A DNA stretch of 64,000 nucleotides. Source: Holophagales bacterium (GTDB taxonomy: Bacteria > Acidobacteriota > Thermoanaerobaculia > Multivoradales > Multivoraceae). The notes below the pieces were generated by a model. It was not told the DNA's origin. It did not search any database and worked only from the letters and a program-made list of their open reading frames with translations. The translations under genes were made by a program, and so were the position numbers. The stretch is taken from assembly GCA_009837885.1 (NCBI GenBank), contig VXSP01000045.1:389526-453525 (forward strand). Reading direction: 5' to 3'. Positions within the stretch are counted from its first letter, which is position 1. Every line of letters begins with the position of its first letter. Of the stretch, positions 51,700-59,270 are shown piece after piece.

Positions 51700-52503
51700 A
51701 GCGAGCAGACCAGCCAGGATGCCGCGACTGGGCCTGAGTGGGGCGGTGCCGTCCTGGAGTTCCCGGGCCCGGCCGCCGACGGCGATCTCTGCGTCCTCGG
51801 CTGGGCGATGGAACTGGAGCTCGCGACGCCGGAGCAGGTGCTGCGCTGGGCTCACGGGCGGTGGGGAAGCGAACTGACACTGGCGACCTCGTTCCAGGCG
51901 GAAGGCATGGTGCTCCTCCACATGTGTCATCAGCTCGGTCTGCCGGTCCGGATCGTGACGCTCGACACGGGCCGACTGCCGGAGGAGACCTTTCGGCACA
52001 TCGAGCACGTGCGGCTGCACTACGGCGTGGAGGTGGAGATGCTGGCGCCGCGCGCCTCGGACGTGGCGCGCCTGGTCAAACGGGAGGGACCGAACCTCTT
52101 CTACACGTCTGTCGCGGGCCGGCAACGTTGCTGCAATGTGCGCAAGGTGGAGCCGATGCGCCGGGCCCTGGCGCGAACCCCCGCCTGGCTGAGCGGCCTG
52201 CGGCGGGATCAGACGCCGACGCGCGATGTCCTGAACAAGGTCGAGGTCGACCGGGTGACGAGGACGAAGGGGCGCCTGGTCAAGGTCTGCCCGCTCCTCG
52301 ACTGGACGGAGGACGAGGTCTGGGCCTACATTCATGAGCACGGAGTGCCCTACCACCCGCTCTACGACCAGGGCTACCGGACGATCGGCTGCGCGCCGTG
52401 CACTCGCCCATCGCGCCCCGGTGAAGGCGCCCGCAGCGGCCGCTGGTGGTGGGAATCCCACACCGGCAAGGAATGCGGCCTACACGTGCTGCAGCCGCGT
52501 TGA
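51697..52503 (+). CDS. cysH: Assimilatory adenylyl-/phosphoadenylyl-sulfate reductase
   Basis: 268 aa. SELTLATSFQAEGMVLLHM and IVTLDTGRLPEETFRHIEHV form the PAPS-reductase fold and PP-loop region. RCCNVRK (Cys145, Cys146) and GCAPCTRP (Cys232, Cys235) are the [4Fe-4S] ligands that mark the APS-reducing bacterial form, and the C-terminal KECGLH gives the catalytic Cys260. It reduces activated sulfate to sulfite with thioredoxin or glutaredoxin. ATG at 51697 lies in the inverted repeat. Its TGA overlaps the next gene start (TTGA). The sulfite reductase that should use the product is not in the window. Confidence 0.94.
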   Translation: MSEQTSQDAATGPEWGGAVLEFPGPAADGDLCVLGWAMELELATPEQVLRWAHGRWGSELTLATSFQAEGMVLLHMCHQLGLPVRIVTLDTGRLPEETFRHIEHVRLHYGVEVEMLAPRASDVARLVKREGPNLFYTSVAGRQRCCNVRKVEPMRRALARTPAWLSGLRRDQTPTRDVLNKVEVDRVTRTKGRLVKVCPLLDWTEDEVWAYIHEHGVPYHPLYDQGYRTIGCAPCTRPSRPGEGARSGRWWWESHTGKECGLHVLQPR

Positions 52504-53171
52504 GCGGCGACGCTCGGCCGCCCGCCTACTACCCGGTCTACCTCTCGCTCGCCGAGAGGCTGGTCGTCGTCAAGGGCGGCGGCCCCGTGGCGGAACGGCG
52601 GGTTGCCGGCCTGCTGCGCTGCGGAGCGCGGGTGCGCGTGGTCGCTCCCGAGCTGACCCTGGAGCTTGAGCAACGGGCTCAGGACGGAGAGATCGAGCAC
52701 CTGGCCCGGCCGTACCGGACAGGCGACCTCGAAGGCGCGGCACTGGCTCTGGCGGAGCCCGGCGAGCCGGCGTCGGTCGCGTCCTTCTTCGCCGAGGCGG
52801 AGCGGCTCGGCATCTTCGTCAACGTCGAGGACGAACTCGAGCACTGCAGTTTCATCATGCCGGCGCTCGTCCGTCGGGGTGACCTGGTCGTCGCGATCTC
52901 GACCTCCGGCCGCGCTCCGGCGCTGGCAGTGCGTCTCCGCGAGCGGCTCGAGCGGGAGCTGGGGCCCGAGTACGGGGCGCTGCTCGAACTGGCCGGCCGT
53001 CTACGGGCGCCCCTGGCGCGGGCGGTGCCCGGGTTCGAGGAGCGGCGCCGACGCTGGTACGAACTGGTCGACTCGGACGTCCTGGTCCTGTTCCGCGAAG
53101 GCAGGGCCGCCGAAGCCCGCGAGCGGGCGGAGCAGATCATGGGCGTCGCCGCCGAGGAGCCGGTACGGTGA
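52500..53171 (+). CDS. Precorrin-2 dehydrogenase / sirohydrochlorin ferrochelatase
   Basis: 223 aa; TTG start overlapping the cysH stop. YYPVYLSLAERLVVVKGGGPVAERRVAGLLRCGARVRVVAPEL (given in parts: VVVKGGGPVAERRVAGLL) is the NAD-binding start of the CysG N-terminal/Met8 fold, and IFVNVEDELEHCSFIMPALV, LVVAISTSGRAPALAVRLRE complete it. It oxidises precorrin-2 and inserts iron to give sirohaem, the sulfite reductase cofactor. It is a separate protein here, not fused to the methyltransferase as in enteric CysG. Its end overlaps the cobA start by 4 nt (GTGA). Confidence 0.91.
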   Translation: MSGDARPPAYYPVYLSLAERLVVVKGGGPVAERRVAGLLRCGARVRVVAPELTLELEQRAQDGEIEHLARPYRTGDLEGAALALAEPGEPASVASFFAEAERLGIFVNVEDELEHCSFIMPALVRRGDLVVAISTSGRAPALAVRLRERLERELGPEYGALLELAGRLRAPLARAVPGFEERRRRWYELVDSDVLVLFREGRAAEARERAEQIMGVAAEEPVR

Positions 53172-53911
53172 GGGGCTCCGGACGGGTGACGCTGATCGGC
53201 GCCGGGCCGGGCGACCCGGACCTGATCACGGTCCTGGGCCTGAAGCGGCTGCGGGGCGCCGATGTCGTGCTGCACGACCGGCTCGCGGCACCGGAGCTTC
53301 TGTCCGAAGCGAAGGCGGGTGCCGAGATCGTCGACGTCGGCAAGCGCCCCGGCGACGATGTCCAGGCTCGGCAGCGCCGGATCGAGATGTTGATGATCGA
53401 ACGGGCGCTCGACGGCGCTCACGTGGTCCGGCTCAAGGGAGGCGATCCGATCGTCTTCGGCCGCGCCGGGGAGGAGATCGAAGCCTGCGCCGCCGCCGGC
53501 GTGCCGTGCGAGGTGGTTCCCGGCGTGAGCAGCATCGTGGCCGCGCCGGCGGTCGCCGGCATCCCGTTGACTCATCGCGGGGTCTCGCTTGGCTTTGCCG
53601 TCGTGTCGGCGCGGAACGCCGACGGTGGCGAACCGGACTGGGCCGGTCTGTCCGGCGCCGACACGGTCGTCGTCCTGATGCCGGCGCGGCGGCTGGAGCG
53701 CATCGGCCGGGGGCTGATCGCCGCGGGACGGCGACCCGCGACGCCGGTGGCAGTCGTCGAGCGGGCGACTACGACCGAACAGAGGACGGTACGCTGCACC
53801 CTCCAGACATTGGCAGCTGGACTGCACTCAGGCCGGATCAAGCCGCCCTGCGTCGTCATCGTCGGCGAGGTGGCGGCCCGCCGGTCTCCGCTCCCTCGAA
53901 GAGACGGATGA
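53168..53911 (+). CDS. cobA: Uroporphyrinogen-III C-methyltransferase
   Basis: 247 aa, GTG start overlapping the upstream stop. VTLIGAGPGDPDLITVLGLKRL and DVVLHDRLAAPELL, VVRLKGGDPIVFGRAGEEIE, CEVVPGVSSIVAAPAVAGIPLTHRG and TVVVLMPARRLERIGRGL are the SUMT signatures, including the SAM-binding GDP and GGDP motifs. It methylates uroporphyrinogen III to precorrin-2, the substrate of the previous gene product. The last 56 bp overlap the 3' end of the convergent dctP gene, which is unusual for this window. Confidence 0.94.
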   Translation: MRGSGRVTLIGAGPGDPDLITVLGLKRLRGADVVLHDRLAAPELLSEAKAGAEIVDVGKRPGDDVQARQRRIEMLMIERALDGAHVVRLKGGDPIVFGRAGEEIEACAAAGVPCEVVPGVSSIVAAPAVAGIPLTHRGVSLGFAVVSARNADGGEPDWAGLSGADTVVVLMPARRLERIGRGLIAAGRRPATPVAVVERATTTEQRTVRCTLQTLAAGLHSGRIKPPCVVIVGEVAARRSPLPRRDG

Positions 53912-54875
53912 TCTCGCCAGCCGTCGTGTCTCCCACCTGGCGGGCGAGGCCGGCTTCGCGCACGGAGGCAATGGCCCGCTCGAACCGGCGCTTCTCGCTT
54001 TCCGGAAGATCGATGATCTCGACGCCGGCCTCCTCCGCCAGGCGCAGCCCCTCGGCGCCGGCGCGCTCGTACGCGATGGCCCCGGCCATCGACAGGGAGA
54101 CATCCGCGGCTTCGTCGACCCAACGCCGCGCTTCGGGAGAGAGGCCGTCGTACACCTCCTGATTCATCAGCAGGACGAACGGCAACCCGGACGCGGGAAG
54201 CCAGGTGGTCAGGTAGCCGGCCGGCTCGTGAAGCTGGAAGGTGACGATCCCGGAGGGCGAGAGGGCGACGCCGTCGATGACGCCCGTCGCCAGACTCTGG
54301 TGGATGACGGGACCGGGTTGCATGACCGCGCTGGCGCCGAGCGCTTCGATGAACGGGATGGCGCTCCGGGTCGAAACCCGGATCTTGAGCCCGCGCATGT
54401 CCTCCAGCGTCCGTACCGGTACGTTGCGTGTGAGGAGCACCGGGGCGGCGTTGGACCAGAGCGCCAGGACCCGCGCCTGGTACTCAGGCTCCAGTACCTG
54501 TCGGGCGCGCAGCATCGCCTCGGTGCAGTCTCTCGTCGTCTTGCAGATGCCGGGGTAGGCGATCAGGTCGGTCTTCGGAAAGACGTCGGCGGTGTAGGCG
54601 GGAATGGCGAGGGCGATATCGGCCACGCCGCCCAGCAGAATGGAGTACTGCGCCGGCGCCGACGAGTTGAGGGCGCCCGCGGGAAATTGCCTGACGGTCA
54701 GCGTGCCGCCCGAAAGCTCCGCGAGATCTTGCGCGAACGGCGTGAACACGGCCTCCTCCAGCGGGTGGTCCGCCGGCAGAAAGTGCGCCAGCGACAACTC
54801 CCTGACGTCGGAGGCCGGCCGGCAGCCGCAGGCGAGCAGCAGTCCGAGGACCAGGATCCAACCGGGCTTCGCCAC
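53856..54875 (-). CDS. dctP: TRAP transporter solute-binding protein (DctP type)
   Basis: 339 aa. GTG at 54875, 2 nt from the upstream stop. ILVLGLLLACGCRP has a lipobox with Cys16, so the binding protein is a lipoprotein. LSLAHFLPADHPLEEAVFTPF, TLTVRQFPAGALNS, LGGVADIALAIPAYTADVFP, RTLEDMRGLKIRVS and YEPAGYLTTWLPASGLPFVLLMN-like text (HEPAGYLTTWLPASG here) are typical of DctP/TAXI-like TRAP proteins. The ligand is usually a carboxylate. It is last in the operon dctQ-dctM-permease-dctP, an uncommon place. Confidence 0.91.
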   Translation of the reverse strand: MAKPGWILVLGLLLACGCRPASDVRELSLAHFLPADHPLEEAVFTPFAQDLAELSGGTLTVRQFPAGALNSSAPAQYSILLGGVADIALAIPAYTADVFPKTDLIAYPGICKTTRDCTEAMLRARQVLEPEYQARVLALWSNAAPVLLTRNVPVRTLEDMRGLKIRVSTRSAIPFIEALGASAVMQPGPVIHQSLATGVIDGVALSPSGIVTFQLHEPAGYLTTWLPASGLPFVLLMNQEVYDGLSPEARRWVDEAADVSLSMAGAIAYERAGAEGLRLAEEAGVEIIDLPESEKRRFERAIASVREAGLARQVGDTTAGEIIRLFEGAETGGPPPRRR

Positions 54876-54876
54876 T

Positions 54877-56664
54877 TCAGGATCCGCGCCGGCCGCCAGC
54901 GGAAACGCGGAGAGTCAGGATGTCCGTGTCGTGAAACTGCTGGTGTCGAACCGAGGACGCCAGGTGTCGGAGCAACCGAAGGGAGACCTCCTGCTCGACC
55001 CGTGCCGCCCGGGTCTCCGCGTCGAGGGACGTCAGGCGGTCCTGGAGATTGAGTTCGTCGGCGCTTGCCGCGCCGACCTTGAACTCCAGCACGGCCTCTC
55101 CGTCCTCTTCTCGCGCCTGGAGGAGCAACTCGGGTCTCTCGTCGTCGCGCGCGCCGTCCTCCCCTCCGTTTCCCGCGCGCGACTCCAGAAGCGTGAGCAG
55201 CGTCTCCTCGGTCGCGGCTTCGAGCCTCTCCACGACGGCCTCCAGGCCGTTGCGGGCGGCGAACGCCTGAATGAACTCCCTGATCCGCGGCAGTTCGGCC
55301 GTGTCGAGCCTGCCCTTGAGCTGGCTCTTGCGCCGTACCGTCAGCGCCGCGAGCAGGAGCGCCAGCAGGCCCCCCGTGGTCAAACCGCTGCTCAACAGAC
55401 CGCCCGCGAACTCGGCGAAGTAGGCGGGGAAGATCATGTCGAACTCGAACGCGACACCCGTCCAGAACGAGACGGCCGCGATCAGGCCGTTGCGAGGGTT
55501 CGACCCCATGCTGCTCGCGACTTCACGCACGCCGACCGTGAACAGCGTCGCCATGACCACGGCAACGGACGCGGCCACGACCGCGCCGGGAATCGCGAGA
55601 ATGAGGGCGAGCGCCTTCGGCAGGAAGGCCAGGACGACGAAGACCAGCCCGGCCGCGATCGCGACGCTGCGTGCCGCGACGCCGGTGATCTCCACGGCGG
55701 ACACCGCGCCCGCGTTGAGCGTGTTGGGCATCGTTCCCGCCAGCCCCGCCAGCAGGCTGCCGGCGCCTTCCGCGGCCACTGCTCGCTGCACGGCCCGAAA
55801 GTCGACCGCGCGGGGCCGGCGCCACGCCACGCGCTGGGCGGCCACCGCGACGGCGACCGACTTGGTCGAACCGACCAGCGTCACGAACAGGAACGCGGGC
55901 AGGAGCGCCCAGAACGCGGCGCCGAACTCCAGGTCCAGCCCGGGCGGCCGGCCCTGGGGAATGCCGATCCAGGCCGCATCGGCCACGCGTCCGGCATCGT
56001 AGATGCCGAGGAACGCGCCGGCCAGGGCGCCGGCGACGATGCCGGCGGCCGGGGCCCAGAGGCGCGCGGTTCCCTTCCCCTTGAGCGCGACCCCCAGGAA
56101 GGTGCAGATCATGACGCCGGCACTCAGCGGCGCGGCGTACGCGGGGGCGCCCTGCGGCAGTTCGTTCAGCATGCGGAAGAGAAGCGGCATCACGCTGACG
56201 GGAAGGAGCATGACCACCGTCCCCGTGACGACGGGTGTGAGCACCCGGTGCAGCAGCGCGAGCCGCGCCGAAAGCACGACCTGGGCGAGGGCCGAGATGA
56301 CGACCAGGGTTGCCAGCAATCCCGGTCCGCCCAGGATCAGGGCCTCCGCGCAGACGGCGATGAAGATCGCCGAGCTGACGTGCGGCAGGACGTAACCCGC
56401 CCCGAACCGTCGCACCCGGACGGCCTGCATGATCGTGGCGGCGCCGCAGGCCAGGACGGAGGCGAACACGGCCCAGAGCACGAGGTCCTCGGCGCCGCCG
56501 GCGCGAAAGGCGATCGTCGGCAGGAGCACCATGCCGTTGAGGCCCAGGGCGGCGAGCTGCAGGCCGAGTCCGACCGCGAGGGAACGGGGAATCCGGTCGT
56601 CGACTTCGTAGACCAGCTCGTCATCCGCGTTGAGCCGCGAGCCCTTCGTACGCTTCGTGTTCAT
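54877..56664 (-). CDS. NCS2 family nucleobase (xanthine/uracil) permease with an RsbW-like C-terminal domain
   Basis: 595 aa. The ATG overlaps the dctM stop (ATGA). About 12 membrane helices span residues 25-440: RIPRSLAVGLGLQLAALGLN, VLPHVSSAIFIAVCAEALIL, SVAVAVAAQRVAWRRP (NCS2 signature area), AGTMPNTLNAGAVSAVEITG and VGVREVASSMGSNPRNGLIA. Residues 451-595 are a soluble domain: ELPRIREFIQAFAARNGLEA, VVERLEAATEETLLTLLE and EVSLRLLRHLASSVRHQQF, a pattern like HATPase/RsbW proteins but without the ATP-binding glycine boxes. The insertion of a nucleobase permease inside a TRAP operon is odd; it may sense or co-transport the same solute. Confidence 0.88.
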   Translation of the reverse strand: MNTKRTKGSRLNADDELVYEVDDRIPRSLAVGLGLQLAALGLNGMVLLPTIAFRAGGAEDLVLWAVFASVLACGAATIMQAVRVRRFGAGYVLPHVSSAIFIAVCAEALILGGPGLLATLVVISALAQVVLSARLALLHRVLTPVVTGTVVMLLPVSVMPLLFRMLNELPQGAPAYAAPLSAGVMICTFLGVALKGKGTARLWAPAAGIVAGALAGAFLGIYDAGRVADAAWIGIPQGRPPGLDLEFGAAFWALLPAFLFVTLVGSTKSVAVAVAAQRVAWRRPRAVDFRAVQRAVAAEGAGSLLAGLAGTMPNTLNAGAVSAVEITGVAARSVAIAAGLVFVVLAFLPKALALILAIPGAVVAASVAVVMATLFTVGVREVASSMGSNPRNGLIAAVSFWTGVAFEFDMIFPAYFAEFAGGLLSSGLTTGGLLALLLAALTVRRKSQLKGRLDTAELPRIREFIQAFAARNGLEAVVERLEAATEETLLTLLESRAGNGGEDGARDDERPELLLQAREEDGEAVLEFKVGAASADELNLQDRLTSLDAETRAARVEQEVSLRLLRHLASSVRHQQFHDTDILTLRVSAGGRRGS

Positions 56665-57968
56665 CCGTACATGGCGTCCGGCAGCAACGTGGCGATGCGC
56701 GGAAGGAGCGCGATCAGCACCATCGCCGCGAGGAGGGCAAGCCAGAACGGAACGATGCCGCGAAACATCGTGCGGACCGGCACGTCGGGCGCCACGCCCT
56801 TCACCACGAAGATGTTCAGCCCGACCGGAGGCGAGATCAGGCCCATCTCGAGTGCGATGACGATCATCACACCGAACCAGATCATGTCGACGCCCAGCGA
56901 CTCGAGGATCGGCTGCACCAGCGGAACGGTCAGCACCAGCATCGCGAATCCGTCCAGAAAGGTGCCGAGGACGATGAACATGATCAGCACCAGCAGGACG
57001 ACCTGAGCACCCGAGAATCCCTGTTCGCCGACCCACTCGGAGGCGACGAAGGCAATGCCGGTGAAGCCGAGGAAGATCTTGAACACGAAGGCGCCGAACA
57101 GCACGAGGAAGGCGGTGCCGCTCGCCTTGAGCGTGGAGTTCGCCACTTCGATCACGGTCCTCCGGTTCAAGGTACGGCGCACACAGGCCGCGACCAGCGC
57201 CAGCAACGCTCCCACTCCGGCCGCTTCGATCGCGGAGAAGATGCCGGCGTAGATGCCGCCGATCGTCACGACGACGATGCCCAGAATCCACGTCGCCCTC
57301 GCGGTGGCCCTGAGCCGTTCCCGCCACGAAGCGGGTGCCGTGGCGTGCGGCGCCTTGACCGGGTCTCGCCTGACGACGATCCAGATGGCGAGAATGAAGA
57401 GCAAAGTCAGCAGAATTCCGGGGATGACTCCGGCCATGAACAGGCGCCCGATGCTCTCCTCGGTGATGATCCCGTAGATCACGAGCCCTGCCGACGGCGG
57501 GATCAGGATGCCGAGCGTTCCGCCGGCGGCGATGGCGCCGGTAGCGAGCGAATCGTCGTACCTGAACCGCCGCATCTCGGGAAGCGACACGCGTCCCATC
57601 GTCAGCGCGGCGGCCAGCGACGAACCGGAAAGAGCCGAGAACCCTGCGCACGCGACGATCGACGCGGAAGCGAGGCTGCCCCGGAAACGGCCGAGCCAGC
57701 TATGGGCGGCTCGGTACAGGTCCTGGCTCATCCTGGAGACCAGGGCCAGATTGCCCATCAGCATGAACAGCGGAAGGATGGTGAGGGAGTAGCGGGAGGA
57801 AACCGCGAAGATCTCCCCGGCCACGACCGGCACGACGGCGCCGGGGCGAATGATGGCGATCCCGGCCGCGCCCACGATCAGCATCGCCAGCCCTACCGGT
57901 ACGCGGATCAGGAGCAGGGCGAAAAGGGCGAGAAAGCCCAGCAGGGCGATTGCGGTTCCGGCCGTCAT
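56661..57968 (-). CDS. dctM: TRAP transporter large permease (DctM)
   Basis: 435 aa with about 12 hydrophobic segments. Typical text: LLIRVPVGLAMLIVGAAGIA, LTILPLFMLMGNLALVSRMS, ACAGFSALSGSSLAAALTMG, GTLGILIPPSAGLVIYGIIT and IALEMGLISPPVGLNIFVVK. It is the main ion-coupled transport subunit, usually symporting Na with a carboxylate. The start overlaps the dctQ stop by 4 nt and the stop overlaps the permease start by 4 nt, so all three are translationally coupled. Confidence 0.96.
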   Translation of the reverse strand: MTAGTAIALLGFLALFALLLIRVPVGLAMLIVGAAGIAIIRPGAVVPVVAGEIFAVSSRYSLTILPLFMLMGNLALVSRMSQDLYRAAHSWLGRFRGSLASASIVACAGFSALSGSSLAAALTMGRVSLPEMRRFRYDDSLATGAIAAGGTLGILIPPSAGLVIYGIITEESIGRLFMAGVIPGILLTLLFILAIWIVVRRDPVKAPHATAPASWRERLRATARATWILGIVVVTIGGIYAGIFSAIEAAGVGALLALVAACVRRTLNRRTVIEVANSTLKASGTAFLVLFGAFVFKIFLGFTGIAFVASEWVGEQGFSGAQVVLLVLIMFIVLGTFLDGFAMLVLTVPLVQPILESLGVDMIWFGVMIVIALEMGLISPPVGLNIFVVKGVAPDVPVRTMFRGIVPFWLALLAAMVLIALLPRIATLLPDAMYG

Positions 57969-58504
57969 TCGACTGGCTCGTTGGGGTCTTCAGCGTTCCA
58001 GACGGCCAACCCCAGGAGCATCTGGGAAGCGAGCAGGCAGCCGTAGGCGGCCAGCGACACGCCGAGCGCGTAGTAGAAGGGCGTATGCGGGATCGAGACG
58101 CTGCCCGTCACGTCGCCGCAGGGCAGGCCGCAACTGCCGTGGAGGAACAGTGCCCAGGCGGCCACGGCCGTGACGCCCAGGCCCAGAAGCCGGGCGATCG
58201 CGTCCGTGACCCTGGTGACCCGACGGGCGGCGAAGCGCGCGATCAGGTTCACGCAGACGTGCGAGCCCTCGCCGGCGCCGTAGGCGATCGCGGCCGCCAC
58301 CACCACGGTGAGCGACATCGTCGAGACATCCTCGATCCAGGGCAGCGAATCGTTCAGGAGGTAGCGCCAGAGGACCTCGGCCACCGTGATCCCCAGCAGC
58401 ATCGCGAGCGCGATGCCGCCCACAACGGCGAATGCCGCCGGCGGACGGCGGCAGATCGCTTCGGCGCGCGCCAGGCGCGCACGGTGCTGCTCGAACAGGG
58501 GCAA
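57965..58504 (-). CDS. dctQ: TRAP transporter small permease (DctQ)
   Basis: 179 aa, TTG start with AGGA 5 nt upstream. Four hydrophobic helices, with FAVVGGIALAMLLGITVAEVLWRYLLND, then LPWIEDVSTMSLTVVVAAAI, and SHVCVNLIARFAARRVTRV, matching DctQ. It assists the large subunit. It is the first gene of the operon. The N-terminal 20 residues (EQHRARLARAEAICRRPPAA) are basic and slightly long. No clear promoter is seen in the 80-nt spacer to the next gene. Confidence 0.9.
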   Translation of the reverse strand: MPLFEQHRARLARAEAICRRPPAAFAVVGGIALAMLLGITVAEVLWRYLLNDSLPWIEDVSTMSLTVVVAAAIAYGAGEGSHVCVNLIARFAARRVTRVTDAIARLLGLGVTAVAAWALFLHGSCGLPCGDVTGSVSIPHTPFYYALGVSLAAYGCLLASQMLLGLAVWNAEDPNEPVE

Positions 58505-58584
58505 GTGGTCCTATTGAAGCACACAGGACGGGCCGGGGCGACTTCCTGGGCGCGGCCGATACCGACCGGGTCGAGTCTTGGTAG

Positions 58585-59223
58585 CTACACGGAGTAGACC
58601 GGCGCCAGCGGGCTCTCCGCGAGGTCGGTCACTTTACGGTCCTGTGAGCGCGCAATCTCCCGCAGCAGCCAGTCGAGGCGGTCATTGCCCCAGAAGCGCT
58701 CGCCGCGGTAGATGAAGAGCGGTACGCCGAAGGCGCCGTCCTCGCGCGTGTGGGCGAAGCCCGCCATGACCCTGTCTTTCCACTCGGCATCGTGGGCCAC
58801 GGCCAGGGCCTCGTCGCCGTCGAGTCCGGCGGCTTCGGCGGCGGAACGCATCACCTCGTCGCTGGCCAGGTCGAGGCCGCGCCCGAACCGGGCCATGAAC
58901 GCCTCCCGTGCGTAGTCGATCGCCTTGCCCTGCTCCCGGGCCCACACGTAGACCTGGTGCGGCGGGAACCAGTCCGGATCGTCGCCGCCCTCCGGCCAGT
59001 TCATCGGCAGCCCGTAGGCCTTCGCGATCCGCTCGGCGTCCTGGCGGACGTAGCTCGACTTCGCGCGCCCGGCCGAGAGATTGGCGCCCTTGCCGAAGGG
59101 GAAGATCGGCACCGCGTCGATCCCGTTCCAGTCGAGCACGCCGGTGGTCGTGATCCGGTGGAAGGCGAACCAGGAGAAGGGAGAGCGGAACGAGAAGTAG
59201 ACGCGCAGTTCGTTCTGGCTCAT
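58585..59223 (-). CDS. 2-hydroxychromene-2-carboxylate isomerase family (DsbA-like, GST-kappa) protein
   Basis: 212 aa; ATG at 59223, with GGAG about 9 nt upstream. LRVYFSFRSPFSWFAFHRIT has the HCCA-isomerase serine region (Ser where DsbA has Cys), WPEGGDDPDWFPPHQVYVWA, FMARFGRGLDLASDEVMRSA, HTREDGAFGVPLFIYRGERF and WGNDRLDWLLREI follow. Such proteins isomerise hydroxychromene carboxylates in naphthalene-type pathways or act as glutathione-linked enzymes of unknown substrate. No aromatic-degradation genes adjoin, so the substrate is open. Confidence 0.89.
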   Translation of the reverse strand: MSQNELRVYFSFRSPFSWFAFHRITTTGVLDWNGIDAVPIFPFGKGANLSAGRAKSSYVRQDAERIAKAYGLPMNWPEGGDDPDWFPPHQVYVWAREQGKAIDYAREAFMARFGRGLDLASDEVMRSAAEAAGLDGDEALAVAHDAEWKDRVMAGFAHTREDGAFGVPLFIYRGERFWGNDRLDWLLREIARSQDRKVTDLAESPLAPVYSV

Positions 59224-59270
59224 CGTGGCGGGGCTCCTGTTGGCAGGCGGGTTGACTCGACGGAAGGCAA

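Noticed and set aside
54604..57006. An 800-codon plus-strand frame over the TRAP/NCS2 operon
   Set aside because: It is antisense to three well-supported transporter genes and has a charged, low-complexity composition typical of shadow frames.
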